Under the pieces are notes generated by a model. The model was not told the DNA's origin, searched no databases, and worked only from the letters and a program-made list of their open reading frames with translations. From assembly GCA_023664345.1 (NCBI GenBank), contig JAMPFQ010000001.1, positions 1-64,000 of the forward strand: a DNA stretch of 64,000 nt. The letters are read 5' to 3'. Positions within the stretch are counted from its first letter, which is position 1, and every line of letters begins with the position of its first letter. The position numbers and the translations under genes are program-made. Source of the stretch: Lachnospiraceae bacterium (GTDB taxonomy: Bacteria; Bacillota; Clostridia; Lachnospirales; Lachnospiraceae). This document shows, piece after piece, positions 1 to 8,512 of this stretch.

Positions 1-276
1 CAAGGTCTTTCCCTATGCCAAGTTTCTGCAATCCCCACTGTCTCTTCTTAGGCACATTCCACACGGGTCACGACTACCTTTAGGGCTTCATTGTCCTTTG
101 TCAACTTACCCACCGTATACGCCTTATTATCAGGTTTCTGTCCGTAGGGCTACGATTTCGCTATCCTTTCTTCTCGCCCACACCTCGCGGTGCAAACCTT
201 GGGAGTCGCTATAGAGTTCATCGGTAGCTACGCCTAAGTGGACTTTCACCACAGAACACGAACATGCCCGTCATAC
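1..276 (-). mobile_element. Group IIC intron, 5' portion (domain I), runs off the window
   Basis: Read on the minus strand from position 276, the sequence starts GTATGACGGGCATG and continues with a stretch containing GGTGAAAGTCCAC. This layout and wording resemble domain I of class C group II introns such as the Oceanobacillus iheyensis intron, which starts GTGTGCCCGGCATG. Class C introns are known to insert just downstream of rho-independent terminators. Here the proposed 5' splice boundary lies 8 bases after the metK terminator stem, after the run TTTTCGTT. The catalytic domains and any reverse transcriptase gene would lie beyond position 1. A 74-codon frame on the plus strand across this RNA is probably not a protein. 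Class assignment is from memory of the consensus; no covariance model was run. Confidence 0.78.
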
Positions 277-283
277 AACGAAA

Positions 284-309
284 ACCCCAGAGGCTGCCTC
301 CTCTGGGGT
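284..309 (-). terminator. metK intrinsic terminator
   Basis: A perfect 10-bp stem (ACCCCAGAGG pairing with CCTCTGGGGT) is followed on the minus strand by TTTTCGTT. It lies 25 bases after the metK stop. It is also the likely landing site of the adjacent group IIC intron. Confidence 0.9.
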
Positions 310-334
310 CTTCGTTTTGTATCCGCCATAAATC

Positions 335-1516
335 CTATATGTACTTCTTCAGCACTTCCACCTTATCCAGCGCCTCCCAGGGCAGGGAGATATCATCCCT
401 CCCGAAATGCCCGTAGGCCGCTGTCTGCTTGTAGATGGGCCTGCGCAGATCCAGCATCTTGATGATGCCTGCAGGACGCAGGTCAAAGTTCTCGCGGATG
501 ATCTCCACCAGCTTCTCGTTGGACAATCTGCCTGTCCCGAACGTATCCACCATAACGGAGGTGGGCTGTGCCACACCGATCGCGTAGGACAGCTGGATCT
601 CACAGCGCTCCGCCAGGCCTGCGGCTACAAGGTTCTTTGCCACATAACGCGCCGCGTATGCCGCGCTCCTGTCCACCTTGGTGCAGTCCTTGCCGGAGAA
701 CGCGCCGCCGCCGTGACGGGCATATCCGCCGTAGGTGTCCACGATGATCTTACGGCCCGTGAGGCCCGCGTCACCGTGAGGCCCGCCGATCACAAAACGG
801 CCCGTGGGATTGATGAAGAACTTGGTATTCTCGTCGATCAGTTCTTTGGGAAGCACTTCATCGAACACATACTTCCTGATATCTGCATGGATCTGCTCCT
901 GAGTCACATCCTCATCATGCTGGGTGGACAATACCACCGCCTCCAGGCGGATGGGTTTTCCGTTATCATCATACTCAACAGATACCTGGCTCTTGCCGTC
1001 GGGACGGAGATATTTCAGGGTGCCGTCCTTGCGGACTTTCGTCAGCTGTCTGGTCAGCTTATGCGCCAGAGAGATGGGATAAGGCATCATTTCCGGGGTC
1101 TCATTGGTAGCGTAGCCGAACATCATGCCCTGGTCGCCCGCGCCGATGGCTTCGATCTGTTCATCACTCATATCCCTTGCTTCCAGAGCCTTGTCAACGC
1201 CCATGGCGATATCGGGGGACTGCTTGTCCAGCGCCACCATGACCGCGCAGGTATTGCCGTCAAAGCCGGTCTTTGCATCATCATACCCAATCTCGTTCAC
1301 GGTCTCGCGGACAAGGGTGGGAATATCCAGATTTGCCTTGGTGGTGATCTCTCCCGTCACCAGCACGAAACCGGTACAGCAGGCGGTCTCGCAGGCCACG
1401 CGGCTCATGGGATCCTGCGCCACGCAGGCATCCAGGATTGCGTCGGATACCGCGTCACAGACTTTGTCAGGATGTCCTTCCGTTACAGATTCGGAGGTAA
1501 ATAAATGTTTTTCCAT
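335..1516 (-). CDS. metK: S-adenosylmethionine synthetase
   Basis: MetK condenses methionine and ATP to S-adenosylmethionine in the cytoplasm. The 393-residue protein opens [19 protein letters not shown], the usual start of the family. It carries the ATP-binding segment [15 protein letters not shown] and the P-loop-like GGGAFSGKD, and has normal family length. The frame is open for 62 more codons upstream, but that part is riboswitch and terminator sequence. The ATG at 1516 has a good ribosome site (AGAAAGGAAG). Transcription is controlled by the SAM-I riboswitch directly upstream, a feedback loop in which the product shuts off the gene. The coding frame ends 25 bp before its terminator. Confidence 0.97.
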   Translation of the reverse strand: MEKHLFTSESVTEGHPDKVCDAVSDAILDACVAQDPMSRVACETACCTGFVLVTGEITTKANLDIPTLVRETVNEIGYDDAKTGFDGNTCAVMVALDKQSPDIAMGVDKALEARDMSDEQIEAIGAGDQGMMFGYATNETPEMMPYPISLAHKLTRQLTKVRKDGTLKYLRPDGKSQVSVEYDDNGKPIRLEAVVLSTQHDEDVTQEQIHADIRKYVFDEVLPKELIDENTKFFINPTGRFVIGGPHGDAGLTGRKIIVDTYGGYARHGGGAFSGKDCTKVDRSAAYAARYVAKNLVAAGLAERCEIQLSYAIGVAQPTSVMVDTFGTGRLSNEKLVEIIRENFDLRPAGIIKMLDLRRPIYKQTAAYGHFGRDDISLPWEALDKVEVLKKYI

Positions 1517-1566
1517 TTGTATCTTCCTTTCTTTGTATAGATTTACATGCATTTGCTGCATGAAGA

Positions 1567-1592
1567 AAGTCCGCTTACAAATAAGCGGACTT
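1567..1592 (-). terminator. SAM-riboswitch expression-platform terminator
   Basis: The stem AGTCCGCTTA/TAAGCGGACT is followed by TTTCTT between the S-box aptamer and metK. It is the expected transcription-off hairpin formed when SAM is bound. Confidence 0.85.
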
Positions 1593-1611
1593 AAAATCTT
1601 ACGATCATCGA

Positions 1612-1715
1612 TCCTCTTATTGTTCGATTCGTTTTCGCTCAGGGAGGCACCTTCCCTCAAGGGGGTTGCCGTGGTTTCATCGATCCTATGTATCTCCACC
1701 AACTCTGAATAAGAG
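1612..1715 (-). promoter_or_regulatory. SAM-I (S-box) riboswitch upstream of metK
   Basis: On the minus strand the segment shows the S-box landmarks in order. These are CTTATTCAGAG at the P1/P2 start, GGTGGAG, GATGAAACCACGGCAACC, AAGGTGC, and a closing AATAAGAG that pairs with the start to form P1. A terminator follows before metK. This family binds S-adenosylmethionine and ends transcription when it is plentiful, which fits its position before the SAM synthetase gene. Confidence 0.95.
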
Positions 1716-1739
1716 AAAATCTATTTAATTGTCACCAAT

Positions 1740-1768
1740 ATACTACTATAGACACAGCATCCTGTCAA
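1740..1768 (-). promoter_or_regulatory. SigA-type promoter for the metK leader
   Basis: TTGACA (1763-1768), a 17-base spacer and TAGTAT (1740-1745) are read on the minus strand. Transcription would start about 20 bases before the S-box. The promoter lies just past the murA stop. Confidence 0.75.
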
Positions 1769-1776
1769 TAGGAATT

Positions 1777-3069
1777 TTAGCCTGTTTTCAGCCTGAATTT
1801 CTGGAAATCTTTCTCCGCCTGGACAAGCTCGATCTGTGCGCCCAGGCTCTGCAGCTTCAGATGGAAGTCCTCATAGCCGCGCTGGATGTATCTGATATCA
1901 TCCACGGTGGACGTGCCCTCGGCGGCCAGCGCCGCAACGACCAGTGCGGAACCTGCCCTGAGATCCGGCGCGGAAATGCTGGCTCCGGTATATCGCTCCA
2001 CCCCGTCTATGATGGCGGTGGTTCCCTCCACTTTGATATTGGCTCCCATCCTGGTCAACTCGTCCACATATTTAAAACGGTTCTCAAAAATGGTCTCAGT
2101 CACGATGCTGGTCCCTTTGGACAGAGCCAGCGCCACTGTGATCTGGGGCTGCATATCCGTGGGAAACCCGGGATAGGGAAGCGTTTTCACATGGGTATGG
2201 AGCAAAGGTTTCGAAGACACCACCCGGATGCAGTCATCCAGTTCCTCCACCTCGCAGCCAATCTCCAGAAGCTTCGCCGTAATGGATTCCAGGTGCTTGG
2301 GGATCACATTCTTTACCGTCACATCGCCCTTGGTGACAGCGGCGGCAAACATGAACGTGCCCGCCTCGATCTGATCAGGAATGATAGCATACTCCGTGCC
2401 ATGCAGTCTCTGTACGCCCCTGATACGGATCACATCCGTACCGGCGCCTTTGATATTGGCTCCCATACTGTTCAGGAAATTGGCCAGATCCACCACATGG
2501 GGCTCTTTCGCGGAGTTCTCTATGATCGTCAGACCGTCCGCCATGGTAGCCGCCATCATCACGTTGATGGTAGCGCCCACGCTGACGCAGTCCATGTAAA
2601 CATGGCCGCCTTTCAGCCGTTCGGCGCTGGCCTTGATCAGGCCGTGCTCGATGGTCACTGTGGCGCCCAGGGCACGGAATCCTTTGATATGCTGGTCGAT
2701 GGCCCGGAAACCGATATCGCATCCTCCGGGGAGGACTACTTCGGCATGTTTATATTTTCCAAGGATCGCTCCCAGCAGATAGTAAGAAGCCCTGATCTTC
2801 TTAAGGGATTCCTCCTCCACTATCAAGCTGTTGATATTTCCGGCATTTACGGTCACCTTATGCCTGTCGTTGCGCTTTACCATAACGCCGATATTCTGCA
2901 TGGCGCTCAAAAGTACGTTTGTATCCCATACATCGGGCATATTTTCTATATATACAGTCTCATCCGTCATGATTGTGGCAGCCAGAATAGGAAGCGCCGC
3001 ATTTTTAGCGCCCCCTATCTCCACGTCACCCACTAAAGGATTACCGCCCTTGATCGCATATTGTTCCAT
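1777..3069 (-). CDS. murA: UDP-N-acetylglucosamine 1-carboxyvinyltransferase
   Basis: MurA transfers enolpyruvate from PEP to UDP-GlcNAc, the first committed step of peptidoglycan synthesis. The 430-residue protein has normal length. It shows the N-terminal GGNPLVGDVEIGGAKNAALP segment with the substrate-binding Lys-Asn pair, and the active-site loop LPGGCDIGFR with Cys117. That cysteine is the residue alkylated by fosfomycin in sensitive enzymes, so the organism should be intrinsically sensitive at this target. Low-G+C Gram-positives often carry two copies (MurA/MurZ); I cannot tell which this is. It lies between metK and the M23 hydrolase gene. Confidence 0.95.
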   Translation of the reverse strand: MEQYAIKGGNPLVGDVEIGGAKNAALPILAATIMTDETVYIENMPDVWDTNVLLSAMQNIGVMVKRNDRHKVTVNAGNINSLIVEEESLKKIRASYYLLGAILGKYKHAEVVLPGGCDIGFRAIDQHIKGFRALGATVTIEHGLIKASAERLKGGHVYMDCVSVGATINVMMAATMADGLTIIENSAKEPHVVDLANFLNSMGANIKGAGTDVIRIRGVQRLHGTEYAIIPDQIEAGTFMFAAAVTKGDVTVKNVIPKHLESITAKLLEIGCEVEELDDCIRVVSSKPLLHTHVKTLPYPGFPTDMQPQITVALALSKGTSIVTETIFENRFKYVDELTRMGANIKVEGTTAIIDGVERYTGASISAPDLRAGSALVVAALAAEGTSTVDDIRYIQRGYEDFHLKLQSLGAQIELVQAEKDFQKFRLKTG

Positions 3070-3162
3070 CTATCAATACCTCTTTAAGGTTATATTTAAA
3101 TTTACCACTTTTTTACTCTACCACACTTTCCTCTTTTTGTAAACTGAATGTACGTTCTGCTC

Positions 3163-4740
3163 CTACTCAAGGAGGGGCAGAGGGTTCACCTGCGTACCGT
3201 TGATCAGGATCTCAAAATGCAGATGGGGGCCTGTGCTGACGCCCGTATTGCCGCTGAGCGCGATCCTCTCTCCCTGCTTTACCGTATCTCCCACAGACAC
3301 CAGCACCTTGCTCAGATGCCCGTATCTGGTCTGTCTTCCGTCCTCATGGTCGATATAGACCACATAGCCGTAGCCGCTGCCCCAGCCTGCCCTGGTGACC
3401 GTTCCGCCGCAGGATGCATAGACCGGCGTCCCCGTAGGCGTTGCCCAATCGACACCCTTATGATAGGTGCTGGCTCCTTTCTTGGGCGCAGGCCTCTTTC
3501 CGAATCCGGAACTCTGACGCCCGCCGGAAATAGGGCGGATATAGGTGGGCGGGATCCTGGTCCCCCGCTCTACCACTTTCGCCACTGCTTCCTTGATGAT
3601 ATCCTCTTTTAAGATTTCCCTGTCCACTTCCCTGTCATTCAAATAGGAGACATCCGCAACCACTCTCCTAAAACCGGCGGAGGGCTGCACATGCACCACC
3701 TGATGATTGGTATACCAGTCATCATTTTCTATATAGATGATATCCGCGTCGTAGATCTCCTCATAATCATATTCCTCCACCCTGACCACGGAAAGTTCCG
3801 GCTCCGGCACGGTGATCACCAGCTTCTGCCCGATCTGCAGGGTAGTGTTTTCATCCTCCAGGCTGTCGTTCATCTCGATGATACGGTCCATGGGAATGTT
3901 CACCTTGATGGCGATCTCGGACAGCGTGTCCCCTTTCACCACCTCATATTCCCCCGGTACCTCCTGCTCCTTGATAACGCGCTCTATGGCCTCAGAAAGT
4001 TCCGTCAGCTGGCTCTCAGGGAGATACGCTTCCACGATCTCCACGTCCTCCGCGAAGTCCATGGACAAAAGTCCCAGTTCGTAATCCCCGAAATCCTTCT
4101 CTTCCTCCTCCGTGACCCTGGTGGCGCCCATATTGGAGAGAACAGGCTGTATGCCCGCCTCCAGATGGGCATTTGCGCCGCCCTCCTGCTCCAGGGTAGT
4201 GTCCACCACATTGGAAGTCAGCACACTGAACTCCCGCCCGGGGTCATAGACCAGTTCCACCCGGAATTTGCCCTCGTTGCCGTATTTATCGATGGCCGCC
4301 TGCAGCAGCCTGCGCACATCGTCCGCACTGGCCAGGTTTACCATATATTCGTTTACCTTCAGTGTATAGGAGCGATGCATGGTCTCCTGAACGTCGCTTC
4401 TCAGCACGGCGTCCATATTGGCCAGAACATCCCTTTCCGCATCAACTTTACCCCAGAGCACTTCTTCTCCGGCTATCTGCAGATCTGTTTCCAAAAACAC
4501 CATTTCATCGCTCTCCGAAGCAATGCCCCGGCGCGCCTCCACCAGCAGTTCCTCTGCCTGCTCCCTGTCTCCCAGCGTTCCCACGGCCTGTCCGTTGAGC
4601 ATGATATGGAAATAATTGTCTCCCGTCTTCTCAAAGGGCGTATGGCCTTTCAGAAAAAGCATACAGCAGAATAAAGTCATCGCCGTGGTCTTAATATATG
4701 TAAATTTGTATTTTCTATTATGGTTGGTCTTCTTTTTCAT
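3163..4740 (-). CDS. LysM/G5/M23 peptidoglycan endopeptidase, membrane-anchored
   Basis: A 525-residue secreted cell-wall hydrolase. A basic N-terminus with a hydrophobic segment (about residues 16-31) should act as signal or anchor. A long acidic linker follows. A LysM domain lies at about 265-310 (YEVVKGDTLSEIA), a G5-like domain at about 320-393 and a C-terminal M23 (LytM) domain at about 405-520. The zinc ligands and catalytic residues are present: H427 and D431 in HKGVDWA, H475 in RYGHL, and HLHFE at 506-510. It should therefore be an active D,D-endopeptidase cutting peptidoglycan cross-links. The order LysM-G5-M23 is common in clostridial wall-remodelling enzymes. It is probably transcribed from the 4741-4954 spacer. 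Confidence 0.9.
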   Translation of the reverse strand: MKKKTNHNRKYKFTYIKTTAMTLFCCMLFLKGHTPFEKTGDNYFHIMLNGQAVGTLGDREQAEELLVEARRGIASESDEMVFLETDLQIAGEEVLWGKVDAERDVLANMDAVLRSDVQETMHRSYTLKVNEYMVNLASADDVRRLLQAAIDKYGNEGKFRVELVYDPGREFSVLTSNVVDTTLEQEGGANAHLEAGIQPVLSNMGATRVTEEEEKDFGDYELGLLSMDFAEDVEIVEAYLPESQLTELSEAIERVIKEQEVPGEYEVVKGDTLSEIAIKVNIPMDRIIEMNDSLEDENTTLQIGQKLVITVPEPELSVVRVEEYDYEEIYDADIIYIENDDWYTNHQVVHVQPSAGFRRVVADVSYLNDREVDREILKEDIIKEAVAKVVERGTRIPPTYIRPISGGRQSSGFGKRPAPKKGASTYHKGVDWATPTGTPVYASCGGTVTRAGWGSGYGYVVYIDHEDGRQTRYGHLSKVLVSVGDTVKQGERIALSGNTGVSTGPHLHFEILINGTQVNPLPLLE

Positions 4741-4797
4741 AGGTTTTCCAATTCTTTATAAATTTGTAAGATCACAGTTCACACGTCAGCCTGGCAA

Positions 4798-4830
4798 CTC
4801 AAAATCCCATGCGAGCATGGATTTTGAATA
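4798..4830. repeat. Palindrome in the M23/polymerase divergent spacer
   Basis: TCAAAATCC(C)ATGC and GCATGGATTTTGA form a long near-perfect hairpin between two divergent genes. There is no T-run, so a terminator role is doubtful. It could be a small operator-like or repeat element. The rest of the 4741-4954 spacer holds only promoter-like sequence. Confidence 0.45.
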
Positions 4831-4886
4831 TGTTAGATGGACGTGGGAACTGTATACAAATTTTATTCTATCAACAAATGAAAGGG

Positions 4887-4916
4887 TTGTAAAGTAACAT
4901 TTCCGTGAGTTATAGT
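4887..4916 (+). promoter_or_regulatory. Putative promoter of the Y-family polymerase gene
   Basis: TTGTAA (4887-4892), an 18-base spacer and TATAGT (4911-4916) lie 39 bases before the start codon. No GAAC-N4-GTTC LexA-type box was seen nearby. Confidence 0.45.
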
Positions 4917-4954
4917 AGATATAACCGTTCCATCCCCGAAAGGAGGCCAACAGC

Positions 4955-6163
4955 ATGGACACCCCTATCTTTTTCCATATTGACGTAAACTCTGCTTTCT
5001 TAAGCTGGTCCGCGCTGGAGCAGCTTAAGGCGGGCGGCGGGACAGACCTGCGCCTGATCCCTTCCATCGTGGGCGGTGATATGAGCAAGCGCCACGGCGT
5101 GGTGCTTGCCAAATCCATTCCCGCCAAGGCCTATGGCATCGTCACCGGCGAACCGGTGGTGAACGCTTTCCGCCAATGCCCCCATCTGGTGATGGTGCCT
5201 CCCGATCATGCTCTCTACCACGCAAAAAGCGCCCTGCTCATGGAATACCTGTCCGGCATCTGCCCTGATATCGAACAGGTCAGTGTGGATGAATGTTATA
5301 TGGATTATTCCCCCATCGCGTCAGATTATACTTCCCCCGAAGCAGCCGCCTCTGCAATCAAGGACGGCGTCCGCGAGAGATTCGGTTTTACCGTGAACGT
5401 GGGCGTCTCCGATAAGAAGATCCTGGCCAAGATGGCCTCCGATCTCAAAAAGCCCGATCTGGTCCATACGCTGTATGCCCGGGAGATCCGGGAGAAAATG
5501 TGGCATCTTCCCGTTTCTTCTCTGTTCATGTGCGGAAAGTCCAGCGTGGATACCCTGCACAAACTGGGGATCCTGACTATCGGGGATCTGGCGCTCTTTG
5601 ATCCGGCGATCATAGAGTCCCATCTGAAGAGCCACGGGCGGACCCTGTGGCAGTATGCCAACGGCATCGACAACTCCACGATCTTTTCCGAGCCTGCCAA
5701 GATGCGGGGGATCGGCAACTCCACCACCTTGAGCAGTGATGCCGTGACCAGGGAGGAGGCTGCCAGGATCCTGCTCTCCCTTGCGGAGTCCGTGGGAAGA
5801 CGGCTCCGGGCCGACCACAGCATGGCAGGCCTGGTCTGCACCGAGATCAAATACAATACCTTTCAGTCCGTGTCCCATCAGGCGGCCCTGGATACGCCCA
5901 CTTCCACCACCAACATCATTTACCGCCAGGCGCTGGCGCTGTTCGACGAACTGTGGAACGAGACCCCCATACGCCTCCTGGGCATCCGCACCAGCAAGCT
6001 GGTCCCCGACAGCGAACCGGTACAGCTGAGCCTGTTCGACTATACGGCCCCTGTGTCCGAAAAGCAGCAGAAGCTGGATGCCGCTCTCGACTCCATCCGC
6101 CAAAAGTTCGGGAAAGACGCCGTCAAAAGAGGGAGCCTTCTGGACTCCCGGGAAGAGGACTGA
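4955..6163 (+). CDS. dinB: Y-family DNA polymerase IV
   Basis: Translesion DNA polymerase of 402 residues. The palm-domain acidic residues are visible: D10 in FFHIDVNSAFL and D112-E113 in QVSVDECYMD. The little-finger region follows at about 250-370, and a C-terminal tail PVQLSLFDY resembles a sliding-clamp-binding motif (QLSLF). The start is fixed by AAAGGAGG 8 bases upstream. The protein belongs to the DinB/UmuC-like group usual in Clostridia. It stands alone and is not next to a LexA or RecA gene. Confidence 0.92.
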   Translation: MDTPIFFHIDVNSAFLSWSALEQLKAGGGTDLRLIPSIVGGDMSKRHGVVLAKSIPAKAYGIVTGEPVVNAFRQCPHLVMVPPDHALYHAKSALLMEYLSGICPDIEQVSVDECYMDYSPIASDYTSPEAAASAIKDGVRERFGFTVNVGVSDKKILAKMASDLKKPDLVHTLYAREIREKMWHLPVSSLFMCGKSSVDTLHKLGILTIGDLALFDPAIIESHLKSHGRTLWQYANGIDNSTIFSEPAKMRGIGNSTTLSSDAVTREEAARILLSLAESVGRRLRADHSMAGLVCTEIKYNTFQSVSHQAALDTPTSTTNIIYRQALALFDELWNETPIRLLGIRTSKLVPDSEPVQLSLFDYTAPVSEKQQKLDAALDSIRQKFGKDAVKRGSLLDSREED

Positions 6164-6172
6164 AAATCGCAA

Positions 6173-6256
6173 GTCTCGCAAAATTGCATAGAGACGCAAT
6201 TTTGACTTCGCGGTGCCGTATGGTTGAACTGTTGCAAATCAACAGTTGCCTTACTG
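6173..6256 (+). repeat. Hairpin cluster after dinB
   Basis: Two hairpins lie between dinB and the glycosyltransferase gene. GCAAAATTGC/GCAATTTTG is at about 6179-6206, and AACTGTTG/CAACAGTT is at about 6227-6247. The second recalls the terminal sequence of the miniature element at 20421 but is not a full copy. The cluster may serve as a terminator or be an eroded element. Confidence 0.4.
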
Positions 6257-6311
6257 TCAGAGAAGGCTTAAACTATCTGTAAGACCACTATGGAACAGCA
6301 AAGGAGCCATC

Positions 6312-7883
6312 ATGTCAAAAATAAAGCGCATTCTTTCCCAACACGGAGCCATCCTGCTGATTATGTTCCTTGCCGCCTGCGCAAGGCTGATCAACCTCGG
6401 CGGCCTGCCTGACGGAGTGTATCCGGACGAGGCATACAACGCCTATAACACATGGAGCATCATGACTGCCGGCATTGACAGCCGGGGATATCATGCACCC
6501 GTATACTTTGTGGCATGGGGAAGCGGCATGAGCGTTCTCTATGCATACCTTGCCCTGCCCCTTTTCCATATCTTCGGCGCCAGCATTGCCGTGTTCCGCC
6601 TGCCCCAGGCTCTTATCAGTCTGGGGAGCGTGTTTGCGTTTTACATTCTGGGCCGGGAACTGTTCGACAGAAAAACGGGATATTTCATGGCGTTCGCCCT
6701 TGCCATCAATCCATGGAGCATCATGACTGCCCGGTTTGGCCTGGACTGCAGCCTGGCTCCGGGAATGATATTGTTCGCCATGACTTTCTTCGTGCTGGGC
6801 TTAAAAAAGGGCCCCTCCTATTTTCCCGTTTCCGCGTTCTTTATGGCCGCGTCGCTGTACAGCTATGTCCTCACCTGGATCGCTCTGCCGATCCTCCTGC
6901 TCATGATACTGCTGCTCTACTGGAAGCGCATCCCCCGCAGGCCGGTCACGTTCCTTTCGGCTGCGCTTCTCGTTATCGCAGCCATACCCCTGCTGCTCTT
7001 TCTGGCCGTCAACCTGGATCTTGTGCCGGAGATCGCCACGCCCTTTTTTTCCATTCCAAAGCTGAAGGCTTTCCGTGGCGAAGAACTTGACCTCCGCCAT
7101 TTCTTCCAGAACATCAGGACCGCAGCCGATATCATCCTGCGCCAATATGACGGGGAATCCCAGATCGCCAGTCCATTGGTGGGCGCTTACTATAAATTTA
7201 CAACGCCATTCTTTCTTTTAGGCATACTTTTTCATGTTATCGATCTCATCAAAAACCATAAGCGCGGGGACAACGACCCACAGTACATCCTGCTGTTATG
7301 GCTCATCAGCGCTGCTTTTGTGGCTCTGATCCAGCAGCGCGTGACAATGATCCACATGAACCTGATGCACATACCGCTGATCTTTTACAGCGTATACGGC
7401 ATCATACGATCCGCACGCTGTGTAAAAAGCCGGCTGCTCATACCCGCGTGCCTGCTCTTTTTCGGCATTTCTTTCGTTTGGTTTGCCTGGGATCACTGCA
7501 CCTCGTCAAACACCTATTTCTTTGACGATACCGCCACTGAAGCATTGGAAGAAGCAAAAAATCTGGCCGGATCCGGCCAGACGATCACGATAGTGGGATA
7601 TCCCACCATCCAGAGCGGAGTATGGATGTGGCTGGAAAAGCCGCTGCCCACAGACTTCTGCGCAAACGTAACCTATATAGACGACCCGGCCTGGGGACAG
7701 ATCGGTTCCTACGGACAGTTCCGATTTGTCTACAGCATCGATCAGATCACCGGGGAGGACATTTACATCCTCCAGAAAAATGCCGCGAACCTGGAACTTC
7801 TGACAGATATGGGACTGACCGTGATCCCCCTGAACGAGCACTATCTCATCGCCTGCCCTGGCGCTTCCCCAGCCGCTCGATGA
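6312..7883 (+). CDS. GT-C glycosyltransferase, ArnT/PMT (GT39/83-like)
   Basis: A polytopic membrane protein of 523 residues, predicted to move a sugar from a polyprenyl-phosphate donor to an extracellular acceptor. The first helix is followed by LPDGVYPDEAYNAY. In this superfamily an acidic residue in that first outer loop (here Asp-Glu) is the catalytic base. About ten hydrophobic segments follow, then a soluble C-terminal part. The ATG at 6312 is chosen because AAAGGAG lies just upstream, and the two paralogues at 8513 and 60034 start at the same place in the alignment. The last 38 bp overlap the convergent gene at 7846. Donor and acceptor are unknown. Confidence 0.8.
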   Translation: MSKIKRILSQHGAILLIMFLAACARLINLGGLPDGVYPDEAYNAYNTWSIMTAGIDSRGYHAPVYFVAWGSGMSVLYAYLALPLFHIFGASIAVFRLPQALISLGSVFAFYILGRELFDRKTGYFMAFALAINPWSIMTARFGLDCSLAPGMILFAMTFFVLGLKKGPSYFPVSAFFMAASLYSYVLTWIALPILLLMILLLYWKRIPRRPVTFLSAALLVIAAIPLLLFLAVNLDLVPEIATPFFSIPKLKAFRGEELDLRHFFQNIRTAADIILRQYDGESQIASPLVGAYYKFTTPFFLLGILFHVIDLIKNHKRGDNDPQYILLLWLISAAFVALIQQRVTMIHMNLMHIPLIFYSVYGIIRSARCVKSRLLIPACLLFFGISFVWFAWDHCTSSNTYFFDDTATEALEEAKNLAGSGQTITIVGYPTIQSGVWMWLEKPLPTDFCANVTYIDDPAWGQIGSYGQFRFVYSIDQITGEDIYILQKNAANLELLTDMGLTVIPLNEHYLIACPGASPAAR

Positions 7884-8472
7884 TAACGCCTCCCACAAGG
7901 AATACCAGGAACGCTCCCACAGCCGATCCATAATAGGAATAACCTCTGATGCAGACAGCCCTGCAGAAAATGCAGCTGTCTGTTTCCACGTCATTCACAC
8001 GACAGACATCCACCGTATCCAGGAACAGGAACTCCTTATCCGTTGACATCAGGGAAAATGCTCCGTTCGATATCTCTTTCGGCGTGATATTGGAAACGGA
8101 GACCGTGACCGTCTTTCCCCTGCATCCATCCAGTTCCACAAGGAAATCCAGAAATCCCCGGTTGCTGCATGCATTCACGTTCAGCGCCTGGGACATCACC
8201 GTGTCCCCGTCCGCAGTCACTTCCACAAGGGCTTGTGCATCCGATGAGATCCCTTCTTCATAAGAAAACGCCACGCTGACCTTTTCCAGACGATCATAGG
8301 GTATATCCATATCCTGTTCCAGACGGTCTCCCGGCTGCAGCGTGAGATCCTGCGATTCTATCACGTTCAATGTGATGTCCTCATATATGGCAGTGCGCCT
8401 GTTCCAGAATACGGCTGCCATGGCCACGATCAGCGCCATGCCTAAAACGATCCGCAGTTTCTTCAATCTCAT
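7846..8472 (-). CDS. Membrane protein with two terminal helices, unknown function
   Basis: 208 residues, not recognised. It has a hydrophobic segment at about residues 6-23, an extracytoplasmic central part rich in alternating beta-type sequence with several cysteines, and a second helix near the C-terminus (about 182-200) followed by the basic tail GKRQGRR. The layout suggests a beta-sandwich held outside the membrane by both ends. It is the last gene of the minus-strand block 13093-7846, 40 bp after the GT-C gene, so it may be an accessory of that enzyme. Its 3' end overlaps the convergent glycosyltransferase by 38 bp. Confidence 0.6.
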   Translation of the reverse strand: MRLKKLRIVLGMALIVAMAAVFWNRRTAIYEDITLNVIESQDLTLQPGDRLEQDMDIPYDRLEKVSVAFSYEEGISSDAQALVEVTADGDTVMSQALNVNACSNRGFLDFLVELDGCRGKTVTVSVSNITPKEISNGAFSLMSTDKEFLFLDTVDVCRVNDVETDSCIFCRAVCIRGYSYYGSAVGAFLVFLVGGVIIERLGKRQGRR

Positions 8473-8512
8473 GCCCTCCTATCTCAGAGTCCTGTATCCT
8501 TTCGCAGATGAT

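Noticed and set aside
238..462. 74-codon plus-strand frame at the window start
   Set aside because: It lies antisense to intron domain I, the metK terminator and the metK 3' end, and has no ribosome site.
407..1504. Long frame opposite metK, and similar frames opposite murA, murF, glgP, ileS and others
   Set aside because: Shadow frames caused by high G+C at third codon positions; the other strand carries clear conserved proteins.
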